Origin: an uncultured Eubacteriales bacterium
GTDB lineage: Bacteria > Bacillota > Clostridia > Oscillospirales > Oscillospiraceae
Direction of reading: 5' to 3'
Length of the DNA stretch: 23,978 nt
Assembly: GCA_900552725.1 (NCBI GenBank)
Contig: USAT01000023.1
Location: forward strand, 1-23,978
Part shown: piece by piece, positions 23,593-23,978 of the stretch
Position numbering within the stretch: the stretch's first letter is position 1
How the letters are laid out: the number at the start of each line of letters is the position of its first letter
The notes under the pieces: model-generated
Told to the model about the DNA's origin: nothing
Databases searched by the model: none
What the model saw: only the letters and a program-made list of their open reading frames with translations
Program-made: the position numbers and the translations under genes

Positions 23593-23815
23593 TGTCTACT
23601 TTTGATTTTGTCTCTCTACTCTATCCAAAACTACTATCCCTTGCAAACAAGGACATTACAAGGCTTTGAATCATCGTGTCCACTTTTGAAAAAGGATTTC
23701 GGCAAAAATTATTGTCCGTGTCCACTTTTGAAAAAACAATTTCCGCAAAAATGTTCCTCATGTCTACTTTTGAAAAAGTAAATCAAAAATAAATATTTTT
23801 TGTGTCTACTTTTCT
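23593..23815 (+). repeat. Array of 17-bp direct repeats spaced at exactly 42 bp
   Basis: The word TGTC(T/C)ACTTTTGAAAAA starts at 23593, 23677, 23719, 23761 and 23803; the distances are 84, 42, 42 and 42 bp. At the missing position 23635 a degenerate copy (TATCCCTTGCAAACAAGG) fits. First and last copies diverge after the TGTCTACTTTT core. Units at 23677 and 23719 also resemble each other in the spacer (TTTC(G/C)GCAAAAAT). The 42-bp step equals four helical turns, so bound proteins would line up on one DNA face. Candidates are the multi-site end of an IS21-like transposon or a set of iteron-like sites. Confidence 0.75.
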
Positions 23816-23890
23816 TGACTACTACAACCCCTTTTGGCCATTTTTGCGGAAATTTCTCAAAATTATTTTTCTCGCGGCTCATGCTGCGCT

Positions 23891-23933
23891 CCTTTCGTTC
23901 TGTTCGGGTGGATATTCCTTCCAGAACGAAGGG
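23891..23933. repeat. 12-bp inverted repeat with 19-nt loop
   Basis: CCTTTCGTTCTG (23891-23902) pairs with CAGAACGAAGGG (23922-23933) with one G-T pair. No T run follows. It lies downstream of the 42-bp repeat array, and no supported gene covers 23583-23978; the minus-strand frame across it translates the repeats and lacks family features. Confidence 0.45.
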
Positions 23934-23978
23934 CGGCGGGGAGCGGCAGCCCACGGCGAAAAAGTGCCGGGAACGACA

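Noticed and set aside
23587..23600. Shared word TGTGCCGTGTCTAC with the reverse complement at 4270-4283
   Set aside because: One 14-bp match between two sites is expected by chance in about 24 kb compared on both strands, so it does not link the two repeat regions.
23593..23815. CRISPR array
   Set aside because: The conserved word is only about 17 bp, has no internal dyad, and the spacer segments are partly alike; no cas gene is in the window.
23709..23954. Minus-strand frame of 81 codons at the right edge
   Set aside because: It begins after a plausible RBS, but most of its codons translate the 42-bp repeats, and no family is recognisable.

Overview
The window looks like chromosomal DNA of a GC-rich, Gram-positive, probably spore-forming gut Clostridia member (Oscillospiraceae-like). 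This is inferred from strong AGGAGG-type ribosome binding sites, sigma-A promoters, lipobox lipoproteins, a LysM + GH18 spore-germination-type hydrolase, a CarD-family regulator and densely packed GC-rich genes. The species cannot be told from the sequence alone.

Layout. 1-851: end of a HAD phosphatase, a tRNA-Leu(UAG) with its own promoter and terminator, and a small membrane protein. 867-3915: a PLP-dependent (fold III) decarboxylase facing, on the minus strand, a CarD regulator, a GlsB-type membrane protein and a uridine phosphorylase. 3916-4331: an intergenic region holding a 200-bp element bounded by perfect 22-bp inverted repeats. 4332-6158: an Asn/Gly-rich lipoprotein and a LysM-GH18 hydrolase. 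6336-10906: a MarR regulator with two palindromic operators, two ABC half-transporters that probably form an asymmetric heterodimeric exporter, and cytidine deaminase. 11010-12514: a DUF4358-like lipoprotein overlapping a DHHW/SGNH-type surface protein. 12703-18249 (minus): a complete branched-chain amino acid type ABC operon (livK-H-M-G-F) followed by a cytidylate-kinase-like gene. 18584-20174 (minus): a class M sirtuin and a zinc macrodomain, a two-gene ADP-ribosylation reversal module.

The right end, from about 20200, is an eroded accessory zone. It holds a pyridoxamine-phosphate-oxidase-like gene with an internal deletion, an intact HxlR regulator, a TetR regulator without its DNA-binding half, an aldo/keto reductase of lower GC, a decapitated IS110 transposase joined to the tail of an unknown gene, and a set of 17-bp repeats spaced at exactly 42 bp (one interval is 84 bp and has a degenerate copy at its midpoint). 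The broken genes, composition shift and unexplained repeats suggest past mobile-element traffic.

The least explained items are the 42-bp-periodic repeat array at 23593-23815 and the 200-bp inverted-repeat element at 4073-4272. The sirtuin/macrodomain pair is a known type of system but appears here without its usual lipoyl-carrier partners.
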